Source: DASROJ01 sp035646975
Lineage (GTDB): Bacteria; Acidobacteriota; Polarisedimenticolia; JACPZX01; DASXTC01
Direction: 5' to 3'
DNA length: 9,228 bases
NCBI GenBank assembly: GCA_035646975.1
Contig: DASROJ010000008.1
Coordinates: 1 to 9,228, forward strand
Every line of letters starts with the position of its first letter. Position 1 is the stretch's first letter. This document shows positions 1 to 6,410 of this stretch, piece after piece. The position numbers and the translations under genes are program-made. Under the pieces are notes generated by a model, which did no database searches, had not been told where the DNA came from, and saw only the letters and a list, made by a program, of their open reading frames with translations.

Positions 1-1589
1 CTGCGGGACAGACCCGGGGCTGCCGCATCCACCGGCAGCTCGACATGGCCGATCTCGCATCGATCCGGTGGTGCGCCGAACGTCAGCAGCAGGCTTCGCG
101 GCGTTCGCTCGCGGGCCGACAGCCCCGCGGGCAGGCTCAGGTCCAGGGTAATGCTGCGGGCGCCCGTGGGGGGTTTGAGCAGGACCGCGGCGCTTGCGGA
201 CATCCAGAGTCCGCCGCCCGGCTCCGCCGGCGCCGCGCCTGCCGGATCCCAGAACCCGTAGAGAATCTGCCCGCGTCTCATCGCTCGCTGTCCCGCATTG
301 TCCAGATCGATCGACGAGGAGAACCCGGCCGTCTGTTCCCGCCACTGATCGATCTCACGCTCCGCTTGCCTGGCTTCGCGGGACTCCCATTCCGACAAAC
401 CGTCGCGGAGGTCGGCTCTTGCCGCGATGACGTCGTGGGGGCCGGGTGGCCGGGAGCCGGTGAGCAGCCCGTCGCCGATTCGCTCCGGCAGCAGCCCCGC
501 GCGCTGAAGATAGGCGGCCACGAGCCCTGCCGCCACCGCGTTGGCCCTGGCGTTCGGGTGCGGGTCCCAGCCCAGGGAGTATTCTTTCGCGTAGAACGCC
601 GCGTCCCGCCAGACCGGCGTCAGGTCAAGGCAGGGTATCCCCTCCTCCTCCAGCAGCCTCCTGAGGTGCACCAGTGGACGTCCCTGCCACAGCAGCCCAC
701 CCTGGATCACGACGACGAGCCGGGCTCCCTTGCGCTCGACCATGGTCTTCATGATTCGATAGTTCTGGCGCAGCGGCTCCCAGATGACCCTCTCGGTCTG
801 GCAAGCGGGTGACTCGATCGCCGGATCGCGCCGCTCCCCCGACGTCAGGTTCCACGAATGGGTCCGCAGTCTCAGGTAGACAAACAGGTAGAACCTGCTG
901 AAGGTGGCGAGGCTCTGGCGCAGCCCGGGCCGTTCCTGAGCGCGCGGCAGGACGTTGAGCCGATCGGCGTCGAACGTGTCGGGAAGCAGCAGATCGGCCA
1001 GACGGCTCGACCAGGCGTCGGCCGGCGGTGGGTCGAACCGGCTGCTCTTGATCTCCGGCACGGCGCCGCCGTCGCCCAGCCCCCAGTTCTCGATGTCGTT
1101 GTGGACGAAGCAGGAGATCACGATGTCCGGCTTGTACCGCAGGCCGATATCGCGCAGCAGCGAGATCTCCTGCGCCAGGTTGTAGCCGAAGATTCCCCCG
1201 TTGATGACCTCCACGGGGGCGAGCATCCGCGCGAGCTGTCCGGGCAATGTCTGTTCCGGACGCAGGCCGATGCCGAACACCATCGAGTCACCGAGCATCA
1301 GGACCCGGGTGGTCCCTGTTGGAGCCGGCATCGAATACTCCCGATCCCGCAGCCCCATCGAGTTGACCTGGATCTCCGTGCCGTTGAAGTGACCCGTGGC
1401 GCCCGGGATGAGGCGGTAGAGAACCTCGGGATCGGGGACCTGCTGGAGCGGGAGAGTGTCGGCTGCGACCGAAGCGGGAGCGTTGGACCAGAGCATCCGC
1501 ACCCCGCCTTCGCAGATCAACAGGGCGAGCGCCACCCCGACGACAAACGTCGTCAGATTCGAAAGCAGGGGGCCGGGCCTTGCTTTCAT
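1..1589 (-). CDS. TM-anchored SGNH/GDSL hydrolase, 3'-truncated by window edge
   Basis: Open from ATG at 1589 to the window edge (529 complete codons, no stop), so the true C-terminus is missing. A basic N-terminus is followed by one hydrophobic segment (about residues 11-27), probably a membrane anchor with the enzyme outside. Esterase motifs are clear: VLMLGDSM with the likely nucleophile Ser102 (block I, after the usual NSxGLRD stretch at 76-82), NGG at 130-132 (block II), HND at 163-165 (block III) and DPH at 342-344 (block V, catalytic Asp/His). After the hydrolase domain come a charged helix (about 390-425) and a tail from GFWDP (445-449) that looks like a beta-sandwich. Family knowledge: such proteins often accompany exopolysaccharide or cell-surface glycan genes and remove or transfer acyl groups; the substrate here is unknown. 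It starts 20 bases after tlpA without a clear ribosome site, consistent with being last in a four-gene operon. Confidence 0.9.
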   Translation of the reverse strand, partial: MKARPGPLLSNLTTFVVGVALALLICEGGVRMLWSNAPASVAADTLPLQQVPDPEVLYRLIPGATGHFNGTEIQVNSMGLRDREYSMPAPTGTTRVLMLGDSMVFGIGLRPEQTLPGQLARMLAPVEVINGGIFGYNLAQEISLLRDIGLRYKPDIVISCFVHNDIENWGLGDGGAVPEIKSSRFDPPPADAWSSRLADLLLPDTFDADRLNVLPRAQERPGLRQSLATFSRFYLFVYLRLRTHSWNLTSGERRDPAIESPACQTERVIWEPLRQNYRIMKTMVERKGARLVVVIQGGLLWQGRPLVHLRRLLEEEGIPCLDLTPVWRDAAFYAKEYSLGWDPHPNARANAVAAGLVAAYLQRAGLLPERIGDGLLTGSRPPGPHDVIAARADLRDGLSEWESREARQAEREIDQWREQTAGFSSSIDLDNAGQRAMRRGQILYGFWDPAGAAPAEPGGGLWMSASAAVLLKPPTGARSITLDLSLPAGLSARERTPRSLLLTFGAPPDRCEIGHVELPVDAAAPGLSR

Positions 1590-1609
1590 GCGTTCGTGCT
1601 TTCAGGACG

Positions 1610-2176
1610 TCAGGGTTTCTTCGGCTGCTCCGCTTCAGAGTCGATGAGGCCCGAGATGAGCTGCTCGAGCTCCTGTTCCTGTCCGTGGAAATAACCCGGG
1701 TATCGCTTCAGGACCAGCCCGTTGCGGCCGAGGACGATGGTCGTGGGAAGGGAGAACCCGTCCTCTGCATTGAAACCCATCACCCGGGCGAGGTCGACGT
1801 AGGCCTGCGAGTTCATCAGGCCAATCGGGTAATTGATGTCATGCTCGCGAACGAACCGTTTGACGGATTCGAGTCCCGGCCCGCTCGAGGCATCCTCATC
1901 GGAGTTCAGGCCGATGACCGTCACCCCCTTGTCCTTGAACTTGTCCTGGAGCTTCACCAGATGCGGGATGACCATGCGGCAGGGGCCGCACCATGTGGCC
2001 CAGACATCGATGACGGCGATTTTCCCCTTGATGTCCTGGCTGCTGAGCGTTCCCCCGGCCAGCGCGGGGACCTTGAACTCGAAGCGGATCGGGGCGGCCG
2101 CACGTGTGGACGGGGTGGCAAGCCCGATGAGCGCCGCCGCGACCAGGACCCGGCGAGCGCGTCGCCCAACCCGCAT
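1610..2176 (-). CDS. Secreted TlpA/ResA-like thiol:disulfide thioredoxin
   Basis: 188 residues. A basic, hydrophobic N-terminus (1-27, ending in an alanine-rich region) looks like a Sec signal peptide, so the protein probably works outside the cytoplasm. The thioredoxin fold is clear: VIDVWATWCGPC gives the redox pair Cys63/Cys66, and LPTT supplies the cis-proline loop (Pro144). The insert between them (DEDASSG, RFVREHDINYPIG) is typical of the AhpC/TSA-related TlpA group. Family role: reduction or exchange of disulfides in exported proteins, including CXXCH thiols of apocytochromes c before heme attachment (ResA/CcmG). A multiheme cytochrome is encoded divergently nearby, making that role attractive but unproven. 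The start lies 3 bases after the parvulin stop, with AAGGAGGA 7 bases upstream inside the parvulin 3' end, so the two are probably translationally coupled. The protein ends in KKP. Confidence 0.93.
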   Translation of the reverse strand: MRVGRRARRVLVAAALIGLATPSTRAAAPIRFEFKVPALAGGTLSSQDIKGKIAVIDVWATWCGPCRMVIPHLVKLQDKFKDKGVTVIGLNSDEDASSGPGLESVKRFVREHDINYPIGLMNSQAYVDLARVMGFNAEDGFSLPTTIVLGRNGLVLKRYPGYFHGQEQELEQLISGLIDSEAEQPKKP

Positions 2177-2179
2177 GGC

Positions 2180-2920
2180 TCAGTCCTCCTTCTGGCAATA
2201 GCTGACGAACTTCTTGCAATAGCTCTTGTCGACGACGTCGACCTTCGCCAGTTTCACCAGAGCCATCGATTCGCCGCGCGCATCGGCGCTGGGGTATTTG
2301 ATCAGAATGTGGCGGGCCTGGACCGACTTGAGCTTGGCCTCGCTGGGCATGGCCGGGTAGACCTTCTCGACCTTGATGATGTGGTAGCCGAATATCGTCA
2401 GCACGGGCTCGCTGATCTCCCCTTCCTTCATGGCCAGCGCGACCCGGTTGAACGGGAACACGAACTTGTGTATCTCGATCTGCCCGAGATCGCCGCCGTT
2501 GGCTGCCGAGCCATCCTGCGAATACTGTTTCGCCAGGGTGGCGAAATCCTCGCCGGCTTTCGCGCGCTTGTAGAGATCGTCAATCGCCAGCTTCATCTGG
2601 GGCAGGGCGTCCTTGTACTTCTGGGCCATGACCCGGATCTCGACCACTTCCTTGGTGAAGAAGTAGTCCTCGAACGGCTTGCCCTGCATCTTCTCCTTGT
2701 CGGCCGCCTTCTCCTTGAGAACCGGCGCATGCCACTGATCGGCCTTCCAGATCGCCGTCCACCCATCCTTTGTCACCGGCTCGCCGTTGATCGTGGCGAT
2801 GACGGCGGATTCACCCGCCGGTTTGTCCTCCTTCTCCTTTGCCGGAGCCGGGACGATCGTCACGCTCGCTGCCAGGATGCCGAGAGTGGCGAGTTTCGCG
2901 ACGAAGTGCGCCTTGTTCAT
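2180..2920 (-). CDS. Secreted parvulin-type (PpiC/SurA-like) peptidyl-prolyl isomerase
   Basis: 246 residues from ATG at 2920. This start is preferred over the in-frame ATG at 2944 because AGGAGG lies 9 bases upstream and a signal peptide (1-26, ending PAPA) begins directly. A SurA-like strand (VIATINGEPVT, 40-50) is followed by a rotamase core: GEDFATLAKQYSQDG (123-137), NGGDLG (141-146), GEIS-PV (167-173) and FGYHIIKVE (177-185). Family role: cis-trans isomerisation of prolyl bonds and chaperoning of exported proteins. Oddities: the first core strand reads VEIRVMAQKY and lacks the usual xRHILV, while a perfect QARHILIKYP occurs after the core (201-210), as if a second parvulin domain starts and stops early. 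The C-terminus has two cysteines (235, 242), possible substrates of the TlpA partner encoded next. It overlaps the upstream membrane-protein gene by 110 bases. Confidence 0.88.
   Translation of the reverse strand: MNKAHFVAKLATLGILAASVTIVPAPAKEKEDKPAGESAVIATINGEPVTKDGWTAIWKADQWHAPVLKEKAADKEKMQGKPFEDYFFTKEVVEIRVMAQKYKDALPQMKLAIDDLYKRAKAGEDFATLAKQYSQDGSAANGGDLGQIEIHKFVFPFNRVALAMKEGEISEPVLTIFGYHIIKVEKVYPAMPSEAKLKSVQARHILIKYPSADARGESMALVKLAKVDVVDKSYCKKFVSYCQKED
2184..2191 (-). promoter_or_regulatory. Shine-Dalgarno for the TlpA-like gene within the parvulin 3' end
   Basis: AAGGAGGA on the minus strand, 7 bases before ATG 2176 and inside the last codons of the parvulin gene. The layout (stop, three bases, ATG) suggests translational coupling. 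Confidence 0.75.
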
Positions 2921-3356
2921 CAGTTGATTCCTCCTGAATCGCATGTTTGTGAGGAGCTTTGGATTCTAGCACAGCGTCGCTCCGCTCGACCCCGTATTCA
3001 CGGCTGAGGCGTGCGAACATGGCGAGCGACACCAGGCAGGCCGCGACTTCCAGCAGACCGACCACCCGGGTCCAACCCGAGGCGATGCCTCGCGTGAACG
3101 CCGCCGCCACGAGCAGGCCGAAGCAGGCGTACACCAACCGGCACCTGAGATCCCTGGCGAAGACCGCCATGCCGAATCCATAAAGCGACAGGAGGCTGGC
3201 GTACCATGGCAGGACCTGTTCGGTGCGGCCCAGACCGACGCGGAAGCAGAGAGCGAGAATAGCAGTGAGTGTGAAGACCGTGTAAATTGTCCTGCGATAC
3301 GGTGGGCTGGCGGCCAACCGATACAGATAGAGGTCGGCCGCGCTCGTCTGGCTCAT
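2811..3356 (-). CDS. Small four-helix membrane protein of unknown function
   Basis: 181 residues, first gene of the minus-strand run. I do not recognise a family. Four hydrophobic helices are visible at about 23-41, 50-67, 72-92 and 97-115, separated by short loops, with arginine-rich ends (RR at 21-22, RDLRCR at 68-73). After residue 120 the sequence turns hydrophilic and low-quality. The last 36 residues or so are encoded across the start of the parvulin gene in another frame and read like out-of-frame sequence (many R, G, E, D). Either the real protein has an overprinted tail, or a native stop near 2960-3000 was lost through an indel or sequencing error. The start ATG has no good ribosome site but lies about 14 bases downstream of the predicted transcription start. 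Possibly a helper or anchor for the parvulin/TlpA pair; this is only context. Confidence 0.62.
   Translation of the reverse strand: MSQTSAADLYLYRLAASPPYRRTIYTVFTLTAILALCFRVGLGRTEQVLPWYASLLSLYGFGMAVFARDLRCRLVYACFGLLVAAAFTRGIASGWTRVVGLLEVAACLVSLAMFARLSREYGVERSDAVLESKAPHKHAIQEESTDEQGALRRETRHSRHPGSERDDRPGSGKGEGGQTGG
2930..2935 (-). promoter_or_regulatory. Strong Shine-Dalgarno for the parvulin gene
   Basis: AGGAGG on the minus strand, 9 bases before ATG 2920. It decides the start in favour of 2920 over the in-frame ATG at 2944. It lies inside the upstream membrane-protein reading frame. Confidence 0.8.
2963..2971 (-). promoter_or_regulatory. Possible internal extended -10 promoter for parvulin-TlpA-SGNH
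   Basis: On the minus strand TGCTAGAAT reads as an extended -10 (TGn + TAGAAT, 5 of 6 to TATAAT). No good -35 is seen 16-18 bases upstream. A start near 2956 would leave about 36 bases of leader containing the AGGAGG site. It would let the three secreted-protein genes be expressed apart from the membrane-protein gene. Confidence 0.35.
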
Positions 3357-3376
3357 GGCCGCATCGTAGCATCCGG

Positions 3377-3384
3377 GTTATACT
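3377..3384. promoter_or_regulatory. Two-way -10 element between divergent operons
   Basis: The 8 bases GTTATACT hold TATACT on the plus strand (3379-3384) and TATAAC on the minus strand (3382-3377), each 5 of 6 to TATAAT. Predicted starts are near 3391 (plus, toward the cytochrome) and 3370 (minus, toward the membrane protein). The -35 regions are weak on both strands. Shared symmetric -10 boxes driving divergent transcription are a known bacterial promoter type. Confidence 0.5.
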
Positions 3385-3392
3385 CGGCGTCC

Positions 3393-3440
3393 ATGCTTCT
3401 TCCGTGTCGGCGGTCCGGCTGCCGGCCATCGAGGGTTTGA
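3393..3440 (+). CDS. Possible 15-codon leader ORF abutting the cytochrome start
   Basis: ATG at 3393 reads 15 codons (MLLPCRRSGCRPSRV) to TGA at 3438-3440, directly followed by TTG 3441, the start chosen for the cytochrome, in the same frame. The ATG lies 8 bases after the -10 TATACT, so it would be read from an almost leaderless transcript. It could be a coupling leader, chance, or the true N-terminus of the cytochrome if the TGA is a sequencing error. The composition (4 Arg, 2 Cys) shows no known function. Confidence 0.25.
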   Translation: MLLPCRRSGCRPSRV

Positions 3441-6410
3441 TTGTCCGTTCGCCCCGCACAGACCCGCGGTATCCGCTGGATCATCGCGATAGCCGTCCTG
3501 GAAATCATCAACGCGTCCTATCTGGCCGCGTTCGACACGCCGAGTATTTTCTACCACGTCAACGTGATTCTCCACGTCGTCCTGGGTCTCCCTCTTGCCG
3601 GCGCAATTGTCCTGCGCAGCATCCCTGCGCTTCTGAAGGGGGCAAGCCGTTCGGGCGGAGCGCAGGCGATGCTTCTCCGGACGCTCGCGCTGATCGCCAC
3701 CGCGTTCGTCGTCTCCGGGCTGGTGCTCGCCTATGTCGGGACGTCGCGCCCCTATTACTGGCTGCTGCGGCTGCACGTGGCGTCTGCCATCGCCGGCGGC
3801 GCGCTGCTGCTGATGCTCGTGTGGGCCTGGGCGGTCACGCAGTCGAAAGCGGGCTCCGACGGCGGGCGGGCCCGGCTCGCCTTCCGGTGGAACCTCGCGG
3901 TGCTGGGCATCGCGCTTGCTTTCCCGCTGGCGGTGCACGCATGGCAAACCGCCTATCCCGCGCACGTGTCGCACATCGTGAATCCCCCGTCGCCTCCGAT
4001 CAACCCGATGCAGGAGGGGGGTGGTGAGGCCAATCCGTTCTTCCCGTCGTCCAACGAAACGGTCGGCGCGAAGTACCTGCCGAGCGACTTCTTTCTCGAC
4101 TCCAAGGCCTCGTGCGGGACCAAAGGCTGTCATCCCGATATCACGACCCAGTGGGAAGGCTCCATGCACCATTTCTCGTCCTTCAACAACCAGTGGTATC
4201 GCAAGTCGATCGAGTACATGCAGGACACCATCGGGACGAAGTCGTCGAAGTGGTGCGGCGGCTGCCATGACATGGCGGTGCTGCTGACAGGCAGGATGGA
4301 CCGCCCGATCAAGGAACAGATCGATACACCGGAATCACAGGCAGGCATCGGGTGTCTTGTCTGCCACTCCATCGTCCACGTGAAGGACACGATGGGCCAG
4401 GGGGGCTTCGTGCTCGAGTATCCCGAGATGCACAGGCTGGCCTCCAGCAAATCGCCCCTCATGAAGGGTCTTCACGACTACATGACATTTCTCGATCCCG
4501 CGCCTCACCGGGCCACGATGCTCAAGCCGTTCCACAGGGAGAGCACGCCCCAGTTCTGCTCGGCTTGCCACAAGGTCCACCTCGACGTGCCGGTGAACAA
4601 CTATCGCTGGTTCCGCGGGTTCAACGAGTACGATCCCTGGCAGCAGAGCGGCGTTTCGGGTCTGGGCGCGCGCGCCTTCTATTACCCGGCCGAATCCAAG
4701 ACCTGCAAGACCTGCCACATGCCGCTCACCAGGTCGGCCGACGCGGGCAACGTCGACGGAATGGTGCACAGCCACCGCTTCCCCGGAGCCAATACGGCGG
4801 TTCCCTTCGCGAACGGGGACAAGGACCAGCTCGAAGCCACCACGAAGTTTCTCAAGGAGAACAGCGTCTCGGTGGACATCTTCGGCGTGATGGAGCTGTC
4901 GCCCGCCGCGCGCGCCGCCGGAGGGGCCTCGGCGCCCGACAGCGCGGCGTCCGCCGGGGCCGACTCGGAGAAGACTCCCGTCGCGTCGAGCCTGTTCGCG
5001 GGCGAAGAGGGAGTCGCGGGCGCCTCGGGAGGCAGCCGCCCCATCGGCCAGACGCGCCTGCTGGCGCCGCTGCGCTCCGGTCCGGGAGGCGCCACGGGCG
5101 TCACGCTTCAGCGCGGGGGCGACTATCTGGTCGAGGTGGTCACGCGCACCCGCAACGTGGGGCACCTTTTCCCGGGAGGCACGGTCGATGCCTTCGATGT
5201 CTGGGTCGAGCTGAAAGGACAGGATGAGCAGGGACACGTCGTGTTCTGGAGCGGCTGGGTCGCCGACGAGGCGGGCGGCCGGAAAGGACCCGTGGACCCA
5301 TCGGCCCACTTCTACCGGTCGTTCCTTCTCGACGCTCACGGCAATCCGATCAACAAGCGAAACGCCTGGTCGGCGCGGGCGCTGTTCTATGCCAGGCTGA
5401 TCCCGCCCGGCGCCGCGGACACCACCCATTTCAGGGTTTCCGTGCCCGCGGACAGCGGCGAAAAGATCACGTTCACCGCGCGGGTCAATTACCGGAAGTT
5501 CGCGTGGTGGAATACTCAATGGGCCTATTCCGGAGTGCGCGACCCGGCCAATTTGTCGCCAGACGTCACGCCGCACTACGACGACGGCAAGTGGGTTTTC
5601 ACCGGCGACACGTCCAGGGTTTCCGGCGCGCTCAAGAGCATCCCCGACCTGCCTGTCATCGAAGTTGCGGGCGATGTGAAGTCGTTCGCGGTGGCGAGCG
5701 CCGCGGCCGCCGCGCCCGACCTGTCTCCGTCGGAGGAAGAACGTCTCAAGGCGCGCGAGCGCTACAACGACTACGGGATCGGACTCCTGCTCCAGAAGGA
5801 TCTCAAGGGGGCGATCGCCGCCTTCCGGCGCGTGACCGAGATCGACCCGACGTACGCTGACGGCTTCGTGAACATCGCGCGGGCCCAGATCGAAGAGGGA
5901 GATCACCTGGGAGCCCGCTCGACGCTGGAAAAGGCCCTGGAGCTGTCGCCCGAGCTGCCGAAGGCACATTATTTTTATGCCCTCACGCTCAAGACCGTGG
6001 GACGGTATGATGACGCTCTCGGCCACCTGCGGCGCACGCTGGCGGCGTTTCCGCAGGACCGGGTGGTGCTCAACCAGGTCGGGAGGCTTTTGTTCCTGAA
6101 GCGGCAGTACGACGACGCGATCGCCGCCTTCGGTCGGACGCTCGCCGTGGATCCCGAGGACCTGCAGGCGCATTACAACCTGATGCTGTGCTACCGCGGC
6201 CAGGGCGACGCCGACCAGGCGCGCCGGGAGGAGGCGATGTACGCGCGATTCAAGGCCGACGAATCCTCGCAGGAGCTCACCGGACCCCGGCGACGAGAGC
6301 ATCCCGAGGACAACAACGAACGGCTGTTGATCCACGACCATGTCTCGTCCTGGACCGGGGTTCCATCCGGAGCGCCGGCCAGCGGCAAGACGGGATACTC
6401 GGGTCAATGA
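3441..6410 (+). CDS. Membrane-bound pentaheme cytochrome c with beta domain and TPR repeats
   Basis: 989 residues from TTG 3441, the first codon after an in-frame stop, with GAGGG at 3431-3435. Domains in order: five TM helices (about 13-31, 41-62, 78-99, 106-133, 149-169); a periplasmic c-type region with five heme sites, one CX4CH (225-231) and four CXXCH (272-276, 305-309, 373-377, 422-426); an Ala/Gly/Ser-rich linker (about 488-535); a beta-rich domain (about 555-740) with the NVGHLFPGG and W-rich signatures common after multiheme domains; and about five TPR repeats (771-940). Positive charges in loops 1-12, 66-80 and 135-149 place the hemes in the periplasm. His39, His45, His112 and His166 lie on the periplasmic side of TM2, TM4 and TM5, as b-heme ligands might. 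Likely role: electron transfer between the quinone pool and a periplasmic partner; donor and acceptor are unknown. It overlaps the next gene by ATGA. The cytochrome c-554-like grouping is family-level only. Confidence 0.93.
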   Translation: MSVRPAQTRGIRWIIAIAVLEIINASYLAAFDTPSIFYHVNVILHVVLGLPLAGAIVLRSIPALLKGASRSGGAQAMLLRTLALIATAFVVSGLVLAYVGTSRPYYWLLRLHVASAIAGGALLLMLVWAWAVTQSKAGSDGGRARLAFRWNLAVLGIALAFPLAVHAWQTAYPAHVSHIVNPPSPPINPMQEGGGEANPFFPSSNETVGAKYLPSDFFLDSKASCGTKGCHPDITTQWEGSMHHFSSFNNQWYRKSIEYMQDTIGTKSSKWCGGCHDMAVLLTGRMDRPIKEQIDTPESQAGIGCLVCHSIVHVKDTMGQGGFVLEYPEMHRLASSKSPLMKGLHDYMTFLDPAPHRATMLKPFHRESTPQFCSACHKVHLDVPVNNYRWFRGFNEYDPWQQSGVSGLGARAFYYPAESKTCKTCHMPLTRSADAGNVDGMVHSHRFPGANTAVPFANGDKDQLEATTKFLKENSVSVDIFGVMELSPAARAAGGASAPDSAASAGADSEKTPVASSLFAGEEGVAGASGGSRPIGQTRLLAPLRSGPGGATGVTLQRGGDYLVEVVTRTRNVGHLFPGGTVDAFDVWVELKGQDEQGHVVFWSGWVADEAGGRKGPVDPSAHFYRSFLLDAHGNPINKRNAWSARALFYARLIPPGAADTTHFRVSVPADSGEKITFTARVNYRKFAWWNTQWAYSGVRDPANLSPDVTPHYDDGKWVFTGDTSRVSGALKSIPDLPVIEVAGDVKSFAVASAAAAAPDLSPSEEERLKARERYNDYGIGLLLQKDLKGAIAAFRRVTEIDPTYADGFVNIARAQIEEGDHLGARSTLEKALELSPELPKAHYFYALTLKTVGRYDDALGHLRRTLAAFPQDRVVLNQVGRLLFLKRQYDDAIAAFGRTLAVDPEDLQAHYNLMLCYRGQGDADQARREEAMYARFKADESSQELTGPRRREHPEDNNERLLIHDHVSSWTGVPSGAPASGKTGYSGQ

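Noticed and set aside
1605..1622. GTCAGGGTTTCTTC here resembles TTTCAGGGTTTCTTC at 8188-8202
   Set aside because: Both are simply the antisense of codons for KKP plus stop at the ends of two unrelated genes; too short to call a repeat.
45..1694. Plus-strand open frames of 255 and 278 codons
   Set aside because: Both are antisense to the SGNH hydrolase, whose catalytic blocks are in order on the minus strand without interruption to the window edge.
1580..3007. 475-codon open frame on the plus strand
   Set aside because: Antisense to the TlpA and parvulin genes, which have clear motifs, signal peptides and ribosome sites.
6188..6406. Upstream extension of the CRTAC1 reading frame
   Set aside because: The added residues overlap the TPR region of the cytochrome and would bury the lipoprotein signal; ATG 6407 fits the ATGA overlap.
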